The notes below the pieces were generated by a model, which was not told where the DNA came from, made no database searches, and saw nothing but the letters and a program-made list of their open reading frames with translations. Shown piece after piece: positions 37,087-47,025 of a stretch of DNA of 64,000 bases; position 1 is the stretch's first letter; each line of letters opens with the position of its first letter. This DNA is from Terebella lapidaria (Eukaryota; Annelida; Polychaeta; Terebellida; Terebellidae), in contig OX424570.1 of the NCBI GenBank assembly GCA_949152475.1, positions 21,076,694 through 21,140,693 on the forward strand, given 5' to 3'. Both the position numbers and the translations under genes were made by a program.

Positions 37087-38646
37087 GGGAGCAGCACCAC
37101 AGAACTCGCGCATGTGGGCATGTTGCTGGCAGGGCTCGCCACGGCACTGCCTCATGCAGGGACAGAACTCTGGACAGCCCGACGGTCTGCCAGAGCCTGT
37201 GTCGCACCATCCCAGGGTGAGAGACCGGTGATCACGTGGCGAGCCGGCCTTAGCCGGTGAGTAGGGACGTATAGCTCATGGCGAGCCTTGCCAGCACTGA
37301 GACAACTCCAATGAACAAGGAGCACGAGACACGAGGGATGACATAAGACCATTGTTACAGCATAATGGTGCGAGAGGATTAGAGGGCGTTGCTATGCAAT
37401 GCACGTGCTTCGAACACGAAGCAGCCAAAATAAGAGTAGTGTTTACAAAGAATCTCCTGCCGTGATCTTTAGGCGTAATCGCCACATAAGTATTAAAACT
37501 TTGAAATAAATGTTCAAACCCGGAATTAAATATACACAAATAAAGTGAATGTCCCTAATATAAGCTTCCCGAGGTTGATGTCCTAAACATGCACAAAACG
37601 ACCAATTTTGCTACTAGGTCTTTGATGTCAATAGCAGAGACCATCACACAAGAACAACTCCTACCACCAAGAGACTCGGGCTTGGTGCTCTTCAGTCAAT
37701 GTTTTCCTTTCCTAGCCATTCTGCTTTTTCCGGGCCTGTATGATAGGGCAGCACCTGCCGGCTATTCAGCAGTCAGGTGCTTGCTGGAATAGCCTACCGA
37801 ATAGAATAGCCTATCAATTGGTGGCTCTAAGACAAGTCTCTAACTGTGCCTTGTCCACAAAGAAACCTTTCTGACATTGCCGAGATCGGATAGAGGGTAG
37901 TTGCATCTGAACCATCCTTGGTCACGGATGGGCATGTAGATGTTGTGGTGTTAAGTACATGTAGTTGCAGCCGTGGCAATCTGCAATTTCCCAGGTGTGT
38001 CCATCTGGCATATCCAGAGACATGTACACATTCCCTGCACACTTCAGATTCTTGCACTTATTGTGGGATGATAAGCTGTCGGCTTTACCATGGTGCTTCC
38101 AAGCGTCATGGTGCTTCCCAGCATGATGATCCCTTTCATGTCATTCTCCCGGAGTTTGACAACCATGGCGCCATCCCGCTATCAGCCTCGCTGAAGCTCA
38201 ACAGCCACTTTAAAGTGCTATGCTCAGTCCACAACATCGAGAGCCAACCTTGCAGGTATAGGCCTATGTGGGCCCCGGAGGACCTGATGTTTGGAACCAA
38301 GAAAGACAAAACTAGTCATAATGTCAGGCAGCATTATGGTATGGGACCCATCTGGGTCCCATCACATGTTTCAGATGGGGCTTTTATGGGCTCACCATCT
38401 GGATACCATATACTTTTGCACCCATGATCTTATAGGCCCAATATGGGCAAACTGCAATGGCCCCAGCAGGGGTTTCAGCAGTCCCCAATATAGGAGTGAC
38501 TTGATACCCTTGTATCTCCCATATCTATCCAATATGCATTATCATGTCATGGGCCCTCGAGGGGCGCAGACCACTGGACCCAGGTACTGCTTGCTTCGTT
38601 TGGCTGGTTATGTCATTGGTTTGGGTAGCTGAGCTCGCGCATGGAC
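37087..38646. other. Spacer with short inverted repeats, no gene recognised
   Basis: GC-richer than average, with open frames up to 169 codons that show no domain and no consistent splice context. A hairpin ATGGGACCC/GGGTCCCAT lies at 38341-38362. Similar 'ATGGG(A/C)CC' text recurs near 39885-39955, suggesting a diverged dispersed repeat. Confidence 0.35.
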
Positions 38647-38800
38647 TCATTGCATCGATGTCAGGAGTGGACCACATACGCAAATAGCACATGTAGGCCA
38701 AATATGCTTTACAAAAACATCAAAGTCAAAACTTGTAGTAAGTAGTAGGAATTTATTACACATGTATGGTTCATATATATGTACAAGTATGTATTTAAAC

Positions 38801-39693
38801 TGTTTCCTCGTCACTGTCCTGATCAGGTTTTCTGCCCTCTGTCTTTTTCTCCCTCCATCCCTGTCCCGGAAGTTGGTCAGAAACTTGGCATAACACAATT
38901 TGATGTTCGAATCTGTCTCATCGATACAGACGAGGTTCCTCCTGGCGGCCTCTACAGGACAAAAGAAACACATATTTGAAAATAAAATGTAGTGATATAC
39001 ATGTATACTGAGGGACCGGTCATATACTAGGGAGGTTTATAGGGGAAAGTATTACAAGCCTTGGGATGGGTTAATTTTGTTTACAGATCATGTGCATTTC
39101 AGGGCATTCATAGAAAAATTATGTGATAAAATTTCACCTTGTTAAGTTGTTAGGCAGAAAACAGGTTTTATCAATTTAGAAGTCTGAGAAAAACGGTCCA
39201 TCTCCCCTCGAAGTACATTAATTAGGCAGTCGAAATAAATAGAATGGGTAACTCGGCGAACTCACTAAACTTCGGAAAATTTCAGCTGGCTGAATATCTT
39301 TTTCCCTTTCTGGCCGGTTAAACTATCGCAGGTTGTTTTATAACTGGATCTAGAGCTACCACAACTCCCCGCCCCACGCTCAACTGGGTAGTGACGTCAG
39401 TGGCGTGGGGGTGAAGCTCGTCACGGTTCATTCCATAACCATTGCAAGGGTGTGGGGGGAGGGGGGAAGTAAGATGTGGCGTCCAGACAATGACTACAAT
39501 TAATTGTGCAACTTAATCAATCAGAGCTTTCGGGGTAAAATTATCTAGGCCTATATCTATGCTACAATGCTACGTTCATCTATCTAATACTGTCTATCAG
39601 TATTATTGTCAAAAATTCGACAATCATTCTGGATTACAGTGGATCAAGCAGAACATTTGAACGCTTACTTTTCCCGTTCAAAATCGACGCCAT
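38801..39693 (-). CDS. Candidate small gene or upstream exons on the - strand
   Basis: Exon 39693-39669 starts with ATG in a good context (AAAATCATGGCG) and reads MASILNGK before a GTAAGC donor, ending in phase 1. A pyrimidine-rich acceptor (TTTGTCCTGTAG) at 38952 opens an exon from 38951 downward in matching phase, reading KAARRNLVCIDETDSNIKLC and onward, with codon use rich in C/G at third positions. I do not recognise the product. AATAAA on this strand (38752-38757) comes before the in-frame stop at 38647, so the 3' structure is unresolved. The frame ending in DSDEETV-stop at 38801 is an alternative terminal reading. These could be 5' exons of the NT5C3-like gene or an unrelated small gene. 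Confidence 0.25.
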
Positions 39694-41529
39694 GATTTTC
39701 ACGTGTGCACATGCAGACGATATTAAAAACAATTGTAGATGGTGCACAAAAAATCACGTGATCCTTCCCACATCGGACTCAGACTGGACCCAGGTATAAA
39801 TCGACCGGTATTTATCCACTTGCATGGGTCACACACGGACGTAACATGGGCACACAGCTACTGAAACATGTATATATATCGAAATATGGGTCCCACACGG
39901 CACAATATGGGCGAACCCATCCCAACTTGCCTAGGGTTTTCCCATAGGGGCCCCATTTTACCATGTTGTCTGGGATGCACATGTTGCACCTTATGTGCAA
40001 CTTTGCTTCCCTTTGAATGTCAATGATAATGGTAATAATTAGTATCACAAAATGGGTTTTGATCGTAAATGTAGGCATGACATAGGCCCCCTAATTATCT
40101 TCACAGTATTGCTTCAAAATCGTTCCTTTATGTCCCAGGAGTATAGTACAGCATATCAGGCCGACCAGTTGGCTTACTTTATTCTACATGCAGTTGATCT
40201 CGAAATGCATGGACATTACAGTACATTGAATGTCATTTATTATCTGTAAATGTATACACCTATAAATCTTATCTAAAAATGACGTTCCGATTACTCGCGG
40301 TGCAAATATATGCTTTAGTTACAGCCAACACGAAATACATTCGGAATTATTTTGAAGGCTCTATAGCACAAATAAGGATTTATTTTCTTTATCAATTGTT
40401 CAAACAAACTGTGAAATTAAATACATTTCTTCCGTAAAACTCGCAAAACCGTACGCACTATATTAAAGATACATTTCGTAACACAAATTATTTGGTCCGT
40501 ACTCACACGTATTCGACCAATCTTCCGTTTGAAAGATGCGGAGTTGGATCGAATGTACTGTGGTTCGAAGTTAAAGAAATTTGGGTACGAAACGGCATCG
40601 GCGGAATGACATTTGTTTGGGTTTGGTGTTGTTCGGTCAAACTTTTTTTCTGAACAAGTTTTGACAAGACAGTTTTACGGTTAAAGTTGTATTTCTTTGC
40701 ACCACAAAAAACTGCTTGCTTCAGTGTTACAGTACACCTAGAGATTCAAGCTTTCTTCAGACTGTGGTTATCTTTTAGGTCGGTAAATAGTGATGCTGTG
40801 TGATTGTGTCAGCTGTAGTGACAGTGACCGTCAGCACCTGGTCAGCACCCGCCCCCTTAAGTTTACGGGCTTTACTGTGCAAGCGCTGAATGTAGTCTAT
40901 AGTCTAGATTGCGATTGATGGCATAGCGTATTTCTTCTCTATTTTATTTATGATGCCATACTGAACGACAAAATTCCCAGTGAAATCACAATAGATCTCG
41001 AACTATTAAACACGTGCTGCATGTGTTCACTGATTATGCCTCCAGACTGGTCGTCCAGTGTGAGGTCACAGTAAAGCATCTACAGTATGCGTCGATTGCA
41101 TAGTGATGTGCTTTGTAGATTTGGTGGTGTCAATGCACAAATTATACATACAGGTAGGGGACTAAATATCGAACAGCACCAAATGTCGAACACAATTTTT
41201 AATTTTAGCAGTAGTGGCTGAATAACAACATAGCATACAAGCATAAAGTACTGGGAGGAATCAAAAGGCTTATCAAGAGACTTGACATAGTTACTGCTGC
41301 AAGAGGTGGGCAGCCTGTGCGGCTCTCTCAGTAGCAAGTAACACAGGAAATAGGACAACAAGTGGAACAAGGTCACAACAAAAGCAGGAAAGGAGCGGGA
41401 ACTACACTTCAAAGATAGTACAAGCAACTAATACTATGGTAGGTGGGCAGCCTCTGCAGCTCTCCCCATAGTTAGAATAGGAAGAAGCAACAACCCCACT
41501 TGAAGTAGCGACCCTACAAAAAGCGACAG

Positions 41530-42207
41530 ATGCCAAAGAGGCAACACGCAGTCTTGATAGCGGACTCCAGAGCCCACAATTTCGACAAGTACCGAGAACA
41601 AACACGACTCCCGACATATAGATGTCACTACATCATAAAGAGAGGAGCAACATCTGCCTCCATTTGTCCAGAAGTGGTTGACTATCTGAGAACAGTAAAT
41701 ATTCCAGAGGAAGATCAGCTGATCGTGAAAATAGCTCTGGGAATAAACGACATCACCAAAAAGGAAAGAACTGATGAAGGGAAAACAATCCACCACACAG
41801 ACACCGACAAAGCGCACCAAGGTCTACTGAGGATTAAAGAAGAGGTCCTGAAGATCAGGCCGAGGGCCTACGTCAGTTTCATAACAATTCCACCAGTTGT
41901 CCTGAGGGACAGTGAAGAACAAAAAAGACATCTTCATGAAGTGGATGAACTGAACAAAGAGCTTAGAAGAGTAAACTCGACCCCACAACAGGATAACTTT
42001 AGAGCACACACAGCATGCTGGCACAGTGAAATCTCCAGATCTTCAAAAAAGAGGAAGAGAAACGGCGAATACAGGACAGTCATTAGTATTGCAGGAGATA
42101 AGCTGTATGACGGGATACATGCCACTTCAGAGGTGAAACACATTTGGTTTGACAAGTGGCACGAATCAGTCCAACAGGACATCAAGAAAATCACAGAATC
42201 ACAGTAA
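41530..42207 (+). CDS. LINE-encoded SGNH/GDSL-type esterase ORF
   Basis: 225 aa. The SGNH-hydrolase blocks are in order: block I VLIADSRAHNFDKY (catalytic Ser in ADSR, replacing GDS), a glycine-bearing IIKRGATSASICPEV, block III KIALGINDITKK (the GxND-type Asn), and block V KLYDGIHATSEVKHIWFDKW (catalytic Asp/His in DGIH). Esterase modules are known in CR1-like retrotransposons, usually in the same ORF as a PHD finger. Here the esterase has its own frame, and the following frame opens 52 nt before its stop. The enzyme is thought to act on lipids or membranes during the retrotransposition cycle, but its true substrate is unknown. Confidence 0.78.
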   Translation: MPKRQHAVLIADSRAHNFDKYREQTRLPTYRCHYIIKRGATSASICPEVVDYLRTVNIPEEDQLIVKIALGINDITKKERTDEGKTIHHTDTDKAHQGLLRIKEEVLKIRPRAYVSFITIPPVVLRDSEEQKRHLHEVDELNKELRRVNSTPQQDNFRAHTACWHSEISRSSKKRKRNGEYRTVISIAGDKLYDGIHATSEVKHIWFDKWHESVQQDIKKITESQ

Positions 42208-43265
42208 GCATCAGAAAGAAAGGAAGAAAGAAAGAAAAAAACATGGAGGAAATGAACTCAAAGAAAACAAGAGGTCGCCCCCCCAGTTCAAGACCCGGAT
42301 CCAGAAGTAATTCTTCATCAAAGACGAGGAAGCAGGGACAAGCAACGTCAGAGTGTGAGACCAACAAAGAAGATGAGTCCTGGACATGCAATGCCTGCAA
42401 GAGATCATTCAGCCAAACAGAGGACAAGCTAATGGAATGTCAGAGATGTGAAGACCATTACTGCATCAGATGTCTTGGAAAATCAGACCTTGAGTATGAA
42501 ATCCTATCGAAATCGGACACAATGTGGTTCTGCATCATATGTAAAGAGAAGGTAGAGAAGAATATAGTAACAGACCGGGAAATAGAAGAGAGATGCCAGG
42601 AAATCATGAGTAAGTTCGAGCAGCGGATCAGCACACTAGAGGAAGATATGAAGGACAAATGCACAGAAAAGGAGGTGAGAGACATAGTGCAGGAAGAAAT
42701 CAAGAACAGTAACCCATCGTCTACAAGTCAGGGCATGGCGGAACCCAAAATAGCGGATCAATCGGTCTCCACGGTACTATCAGAATTGAATGAGCGGAAG
42801 TCGAGAGAAAAGAATTTGATACTCTATGGGCTGGAGGAGAGCGACTCAACCAGCAAGGAGGAAAGAATAAACCACGACCTACATGTGGTGAAACAAGTAG
42901 CAGAAACCTGTGAGGTGGAACTACAAGACGACAGTATCACGAAGGCAATAAGACTCGGCAAATTCGACAAAGAACGCGAAGGAAAAGCAACAAGACCACT
43001 ACTCATCACCTTTAAAGAACACCAACACAAAAGGGCGATCCTGAAGAACGCTCAAAAGTTGAGAAACGGCCCTGAGACACTGACCAACGTCCGATTGAAC
43101 CACGACATGACCCAGACAGAGCGGGCTGAAGAGAAGGAGCTCCTAGCAAAGGCGAGAGAACAACAAAAAATTGACAACAGAGGTTTTTTGTACAAAGTGA
43201 GAGGCCCTCCAGGTTCACGGAAAATAGTTCGACTTCCACCTCTGGAAGTCGAAACAAACAAATGA
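42156..43265 (+). CDS. LINE ORF1 with PHD finger and RRM-like region
   Basis: 369 aa from the first ATG. A more natural start may be Met30 (42243), just after an A-rich stretch at 42213-42242. A basic, Ser-rich N-terminus (RGRPPSSRPGSRSNSSSKTR) leads into a PHD-type zinc finger at about residues 78-135 (CNACKRSF, CQRCEDHYCIRC, MWFCIICKEK). A coiled-coil-like acidic helix follows, then an RRM-like core (KNLILYGLEESD, ITKAIRLGKF, RPLLITFKEHQHKRAILKNA) typical of CR1/L2 ORF1 proteins that bind element RNA. The stop TGA overlaps the ORF2 start in ATGA (43262-43265). Confidence 0.85.
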   Translation: MARISPTGHQENHRITVSIRKKGRKKEKNMEEMNSKKTRGRPPSSRPGSRSNSSSKTRKQGQATSECETNKEDESWTCNACKRSFSQTEDKLMECQRCEDHYCIRCLGKSDLEYEILSKSDTMWFCIICKEKVEKNIVTDREIEERCQEIMSKFEQRISTLEEDMKDKCTEKEVRDIVQEEIKNSNPSSTSQGMAEPKIADQSVSTVLSELNERKSREKNLILYGLEESDSTSKEERINHDLHVVKQVAETCEVELQDDSITKAIRLGKFDKEREGKATRPLLITFKEHQHKRAILKNAQKLRNGPETLTNVRLNHDMTQTERAEEKELLAKAREQQKIDNRGFLYKVRGPPGSRKIVRLPPLEVETNK

Positions 43266-46200
43266 GAGGAAAGAGAGAAAAAATGGATGTACAAAGTGTG
43301 AATAGGAGCACCGTTATGCACAAGTTGAACTGTTTTTATACAAATGCTGACCAGCTGAAAAACAAGCTGTCGGAGTTCCAGGCACGTGTTCAGGATTACG
43401 CACCATTGTTAATTGGAGTGACGGAGGTGAAACCAAAGAATAACAAGTACATGTACAATCCAGCGGAATTTTCCCTGGACCAAGTCGGGGACTATGATAT
43501 GTTCCAAACAAATATTGACACTAAAATTGGAAGGGGAATGATATTGTATGCAAACAAAAAGTTGGAAGCCAAGGAAGTGATTATGGAGTCGAAATACGAG
43601 GAAAGCATATTCATAAAAATCAAACTCAACGGAAATGATAACCTTTTAGTGGGGTTATACTACAGGTCGGGAAGTGGAACAAAGGAAAATAATGAAAATC
43701 TCACAAAACTGATGTCAGAGGCGGTAAAAAGCAACTTCAGTCACATACTGTTCATGGGGGACTTCAATTACCCGGACATCGAATGGGAAACATGGAACTG
43801 CAAGGGAGACAGTGCCGAATCGGATGAGTACAAGTTCCTAACTTGCCTCCAAGACCACTACCTATTCCAGAAGGCCACAGAACCCACAAGATGGAGGGGA
43901 GGAGACACACCCCACACTCTGGATCTACTGATAACAAATGAAGATAATATGATATCGAACATTGACTACCTGAGTCCCCTGGGGAAAAGCGACCACTGTG
44001 TACTGCAGTTCGACTACCACTGCTACACAGAAAGGACGAGCAGTCAGACGAAAAGGCCACGGTATGACAAAGCCGACTACACATCCATCAAAAGGGAACT
44101 GGAAGATACAACATGGGAAGATCGGCTTGATGCAGACTCTGATGTCGATGACAACTGGGAAAAGATGTACGCCACCATAAAAGATATTGAATCTAGACAT
44201 GTTCCAACTAGAGACACGAAAAACAACAAGAAGAAGGGTAACTTTCCCGTGGACGGGCAGACACTTGAGATGATCAAGCTGAAGAACTCCCTCTCGAAAA
44301 AAGCCGTCAAAACAAAAGATCCGAAGGTCCGAGCAAAGTACAACAAAGTCCGAAATAGAGTTAAGAAGATGACAACGAAGCTAAGAAAGAAATTCGAAGA
44401 AAATCTGGTACAGCAAGCCAAAACGAACCCAAAAGCCATCTGGAGATATATCAAGTCCAAGTCGAAAACCAAGACCAGCATTGGAGAACTCTACACAGAC
44501 CAACTTGACCCAAAATCACCCAAGACGAATCTCGACAAAGACAAAGCCCAGATCCTGGCCGATTTCTTCCAGAGTGTATTTACTTGTGAACCAGACGGCC
44601 AGATCCCAATCCTGCCACCTATACAAGAATCAAACTCGATGGATGAAATCACAATCTCAACAGAAGAAATATCTAAGACGCTATCCAAGTTAAAAACAGA
44701 TAAATCACCAGGTCCTGATAAGATTCACCCAAGATTTCTGAAAGAACTCGCAATAACCATCGCGAAACCGCTTCAAATCATTTACAACCAGTCAATCCAA
44801 ACAGGCAGAGTACCACAAGACTGGAAAAAAGCCCAAATTAGCGCCATATACAAAAAAGGTGACAAATGTAAAGCAGGAAACTATCGGCCAGTGAGCCTAA
44901 CATCCATTGTGTGCAAAAATCTGGAAACGATCGTCAGAGAAAAAATCATAAAATACATGAAAGACAATGATCTCTTCACAAACAAGCAATATGGTTTCAT
45001 ATCTGGTCGATCAACATCACTCCAACTGCTATCAGTATTGGACAAATGGACAGAGGCACTAGACAATGGCCATGAAATAGACTGCATTTACATGGATTAC
45101 CAAAAAGCTTTTGACACTGTTCCACATAAGAGACTGATTGGAAAGCTTGAAGCCTATGGGATCGACAGGAAAATAATAGGGTGGATAGAGGACTTCCTGG
45201 CAGACAGGATACAACAGGTCAATGTAAATGGAGAAGTCTCAGAATGGGCAAAGGTGACATCAGGGATACCGCAAGGCTCGGTCCTAGGGCCGTTATTGTT
45301 TGTGATTTACATAAATGACCTACCTGACCTAGTCGAATCAGAAGCGTACCTGTTTGCAGACGATACAAAAATATTCAAGATCATAACAAGCAAAGACGAT
45401 GCACAGGTACTGCAACAAGATCTCAACAAACTGGCTACATGGAGTGACACTTGGCTCTTGAAGTTCCATCCGGATAAGTGCAAACACATGCATCTAGGAA
45501 GAGCAGGGAAGGACACGAACCAAACCTATACCATACATGGCAAGGAACTACAAAAAGTGGAACAGGAAAAGGATATCGGTGTAATAATCGATTCAAACCT
45601 ACGGTTCGACCAACACATAAGTGAAAAAGTCAACAAGGCAAATTCAATGTTTGCAATGTTGAGAAGAACATTCCAACACATGAAAGCAGAAACATTCCTC
45701 CCCCTGTACAAGACACTGGTCAGGACACACCTGGATTTCGCAAGCTCAGTCTGGTACCCATACAAGATGAAACACATCGACCAAATAGAAAATGTGCAAC
45801 GCCGAGCAACGAGACAACTGCCGGGAATGAAGAACCTCTCATATCCCGAGAGACTACAAAAGCTGAAGTTACCATCTCTAAGCTACAGAAGAATTCGTGG
45901 AGACATGATAGAGACCTACAAGATAATGAATGGCGTATATGACAGGCAGGCGGCACCCGAAATCCAACTCAGATCGGAACTGAACACCAAAGCAGGAACC
46001 AGAGGTCACTCCAAAAAGATTTACTACCGGAGAGCAAACACAGCCTTGCGCAAAAACTCATTCACCAACAGAGTAATAAACACATGGAATCAACTACCTG
46101 AGAGTATAGTCACTGCACCTAGTACTAACAGCTTCAAGAACAGATTTGATAAGCACATGAGAAACCAGGATGTCGTCTACAATGACTTCAAAGCTCCACT

Positions 46201-46276
46201 TGTGAACATAGGATCACACACAGATGAAACCTGGAGCGATGACGACACGATGGAGTCCGGTATAGAGGAACCCTGA
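43262..46276 (+). CDS. LINE ORF2: AP-like endonuclease and reverse transcriptase
   Basis: 1004 aa. The N-terminal APE-type endonuclease shows LLIGVTEVKPKNNK, HILFMGDFNYPDIEW (about residues 160-174) and SDHCVLQF (about 243-250). The reverse transcriptase has KSPGPDKIHPRFLKE, YRPVSLTSIVCKNLE, IYMDYQKAFDTVPHK, GIPQGSVLGPLLFVIYINDL and the catalytic FADDTK (residues 698-703). The C-terminus has NVQRRATRQLPGM and NSFTNRVINTWNQLPESIV, as in CR1/Jockey-like proteins. Length is normal and all key residues are present, so it could be active. Translation probably relies on re-initiation at the ATGA overlap with ORF1. Confidence 0.92.
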   Translation: MRGKREKMDVQSVNRSTVMHKLNCFYTNADQLKNKLSEFQARVQDYAPLLIGVTEVKPKNNKYMYNPAEFSLDQVGDYDMFQTNIDTKIGRGMILYANKKLEAKEVIMESKYEESIFIKIKLNGNDNLLVGLYYRSGSGTKENNENLTKLMSEAVKSNFSHILFMGDFNYPDIEWETWNCKGDSAESDEYKFLTCLQDHYLFQKATEPTRWRGGDTPHTLDLLITNEDNMISNIDYLSPLGKSDHCVLQFDYHCYTERTSSQTKRPRYDKADYTSIKRELEDTTWEDRLDADSDVDDNWEKMYATIKDIESRHVPTRDTKNNKKKGNFPVDGQTLEMIKLKNSLSKKAVKTKDPKVRAKYNKVRNRVKKMTTKLRKKFEENLVQQAKTNPKAIWRYIKSKSKTKTSIGELYTDQLDPKSPKTNLDKDKAQILADFFQSVFTCEPDGQIPILPPIQESNSMDEITISTEEISKTLSKLKTDKSPGPDKIHPRFLKELAITIAKPLQIIYNQSIQTGRVPQDWKKAQISAIYKKGDKCKAGNYRPVSLTSIVCKNLETIVREKIIKYMKDNDLFTNKQYGFISGRSTSLQLLSVLDKWTEALDNGHEIDCIYMDYQKAFDTVPHKRLIGKLEAYGIDRKIIGWIEDFLADRIQQVNVNGEVSEWAKVTSGIPQGSVLGPLLFVIYINDLPDLVESEAYLFADDTKIFKIITSKDDAQVLQQDLNKLATWSDTWLLKFHPDKCKHMHLGRAGKDTNQTYTIHGKELQKVEQEKDIGVIIDSNLRFDQHISEKVNKANSMFAMLRRTFQHMKAETFLPLYKTLVRTHLDFASSVWYPYKMKHIDQIENVQRRATRQLPGMKNLSYPERLQKLKLPSLSYRRIRGDMIETYKIMNGVYDRQAAPEIQLRSELNTKAGTRGHSKKIYYRRANTALRKNSFTNRVINTWNQLPESIVTAPSTNSFKNRFDKHMRNQDVVYNDFKAPLVNIGSHTDETWSDDDTMESGIEEP

Positions 46277-46503
46277 GGGACCTGAACTGGAAATCAACTC
46301 TAAGTAACTCTAAGTAAGTAAGTAGGCTACTCAAAAAGCATGAAATTAAATGAAAATTTTATGAGTAAGATTTGCTTATATCTAACATTAGTATGTTCAT
46401 GTGCAGTAAGTTGTGATTTACATTCATTCTTTTCTGAGCACTGACAACATTAAAAACTGTGTTCGACATTTGGTGCTGTTCGACATTTGATCCCCTACCT
46501 GTA

Positions 46504-47025
46504 TACGTGACCAACTTCACGAGTATTTTAGAAACAGTTACGCTAATCACCCCTATAGCTAGTCCTAGATTTGGGGAATGAAAGGTTATTCAAACAACTA
46601 GATACATGTAGATCTGTTGGTCTACATGTTCATGCCATAATTAGTTATCATCCAAATCTGAATTGAAGTTTTGTGGAGAACATGATATATGTATTATGTA
46701 AGATTTGAACTCACCAGTTTGTGGAACAAAATTAATTTGTATAATCATGATAGTCATCATGCTCATAGGAGAGTATACTTTGTAAGTAAATAATAACTAT
46801 TATATGATTGTATCCTCGGTTATCAATAATTATTTTTGGAAGTAAAATAAGTGAAACAATTTTTGCTGAAGGAATTTCATGCAAGAATTATCAATATTTC
46901 TCTTTACTTCTAAAAGGGGTTACGTTACCAAATCCTGATTTTGCACCGTCTCACCAGCTGCAACCTGAGACAACAGTTGCCATGGATACACCTCTGTCTG
47001 ACCCCCGAAAACCCCACTGCCTGTG
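46504..47025. other. Spacer or 5' UTR before the first CCDC14 coding exon
   Basis: An acceptor-like TCACCAG at 46959 is followed by mRNA-like sequence up to the ATG at 47026, so 46960-47025 may be 5' UTR. An in-frame TGA at 46999-47001 with no AG between it and the ATG supports 47026 as the start. Confidence 0.4.

Larger units (their letters stand above)
41206..46328 (+). mobile_element. CR1-like LINE, apparently near full length
   Basis: Contains a 5' leader, three open reading frames (esterase, PHD/RRM-like ORF1, endonuclease-RT ORF2) and a short 3' UTR ending in a degenerate CTCTAAGTAA repeat (46298-46328), the expected kind of CR1/L2-type 3' terminus. The leader has two similar GGTGGGCAGCCT(G/C)TGC blocks (41305-41320 and 41442-41457), 137 bp apart, which may be tandem promoter modules. 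None of the three main frames is broken. The exact 5' boundary and target duplication could not be fixed. Confidence 0.85.
41151..46501. mobile_element. TA-flanked DNA transposon with a LINE inserted in it
   Basis: The ends are inverted repeats. 41151-41200 (starting CAGGTAGGGGACTAAATATC) and the reverse complement of 46452-46501 agree at 46 of 50 positions by eye. Each arm carries AAATRTCGAACA twice. TA flanks both ends (41149-41150 and 46502-46503), as for Tc1/mariner-type elements. Apart from the LINE, only about 50-150 bp of possible host-element sequence remain on the left and about 170 bp on the right, so the host was probably a short non-autonomous element. Confidence 0.75.

Noticed and set aside
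37918..38427. 169-codon + strand frame
   Set aside because: No recognisable domain, no clear splice context, and overlapping frames of similar length in a GC-richer spacer; likely chance.
44077..44481. 134-codon reverse frame in the LINE
   Set aside because: Antisense shadow of ORF2.
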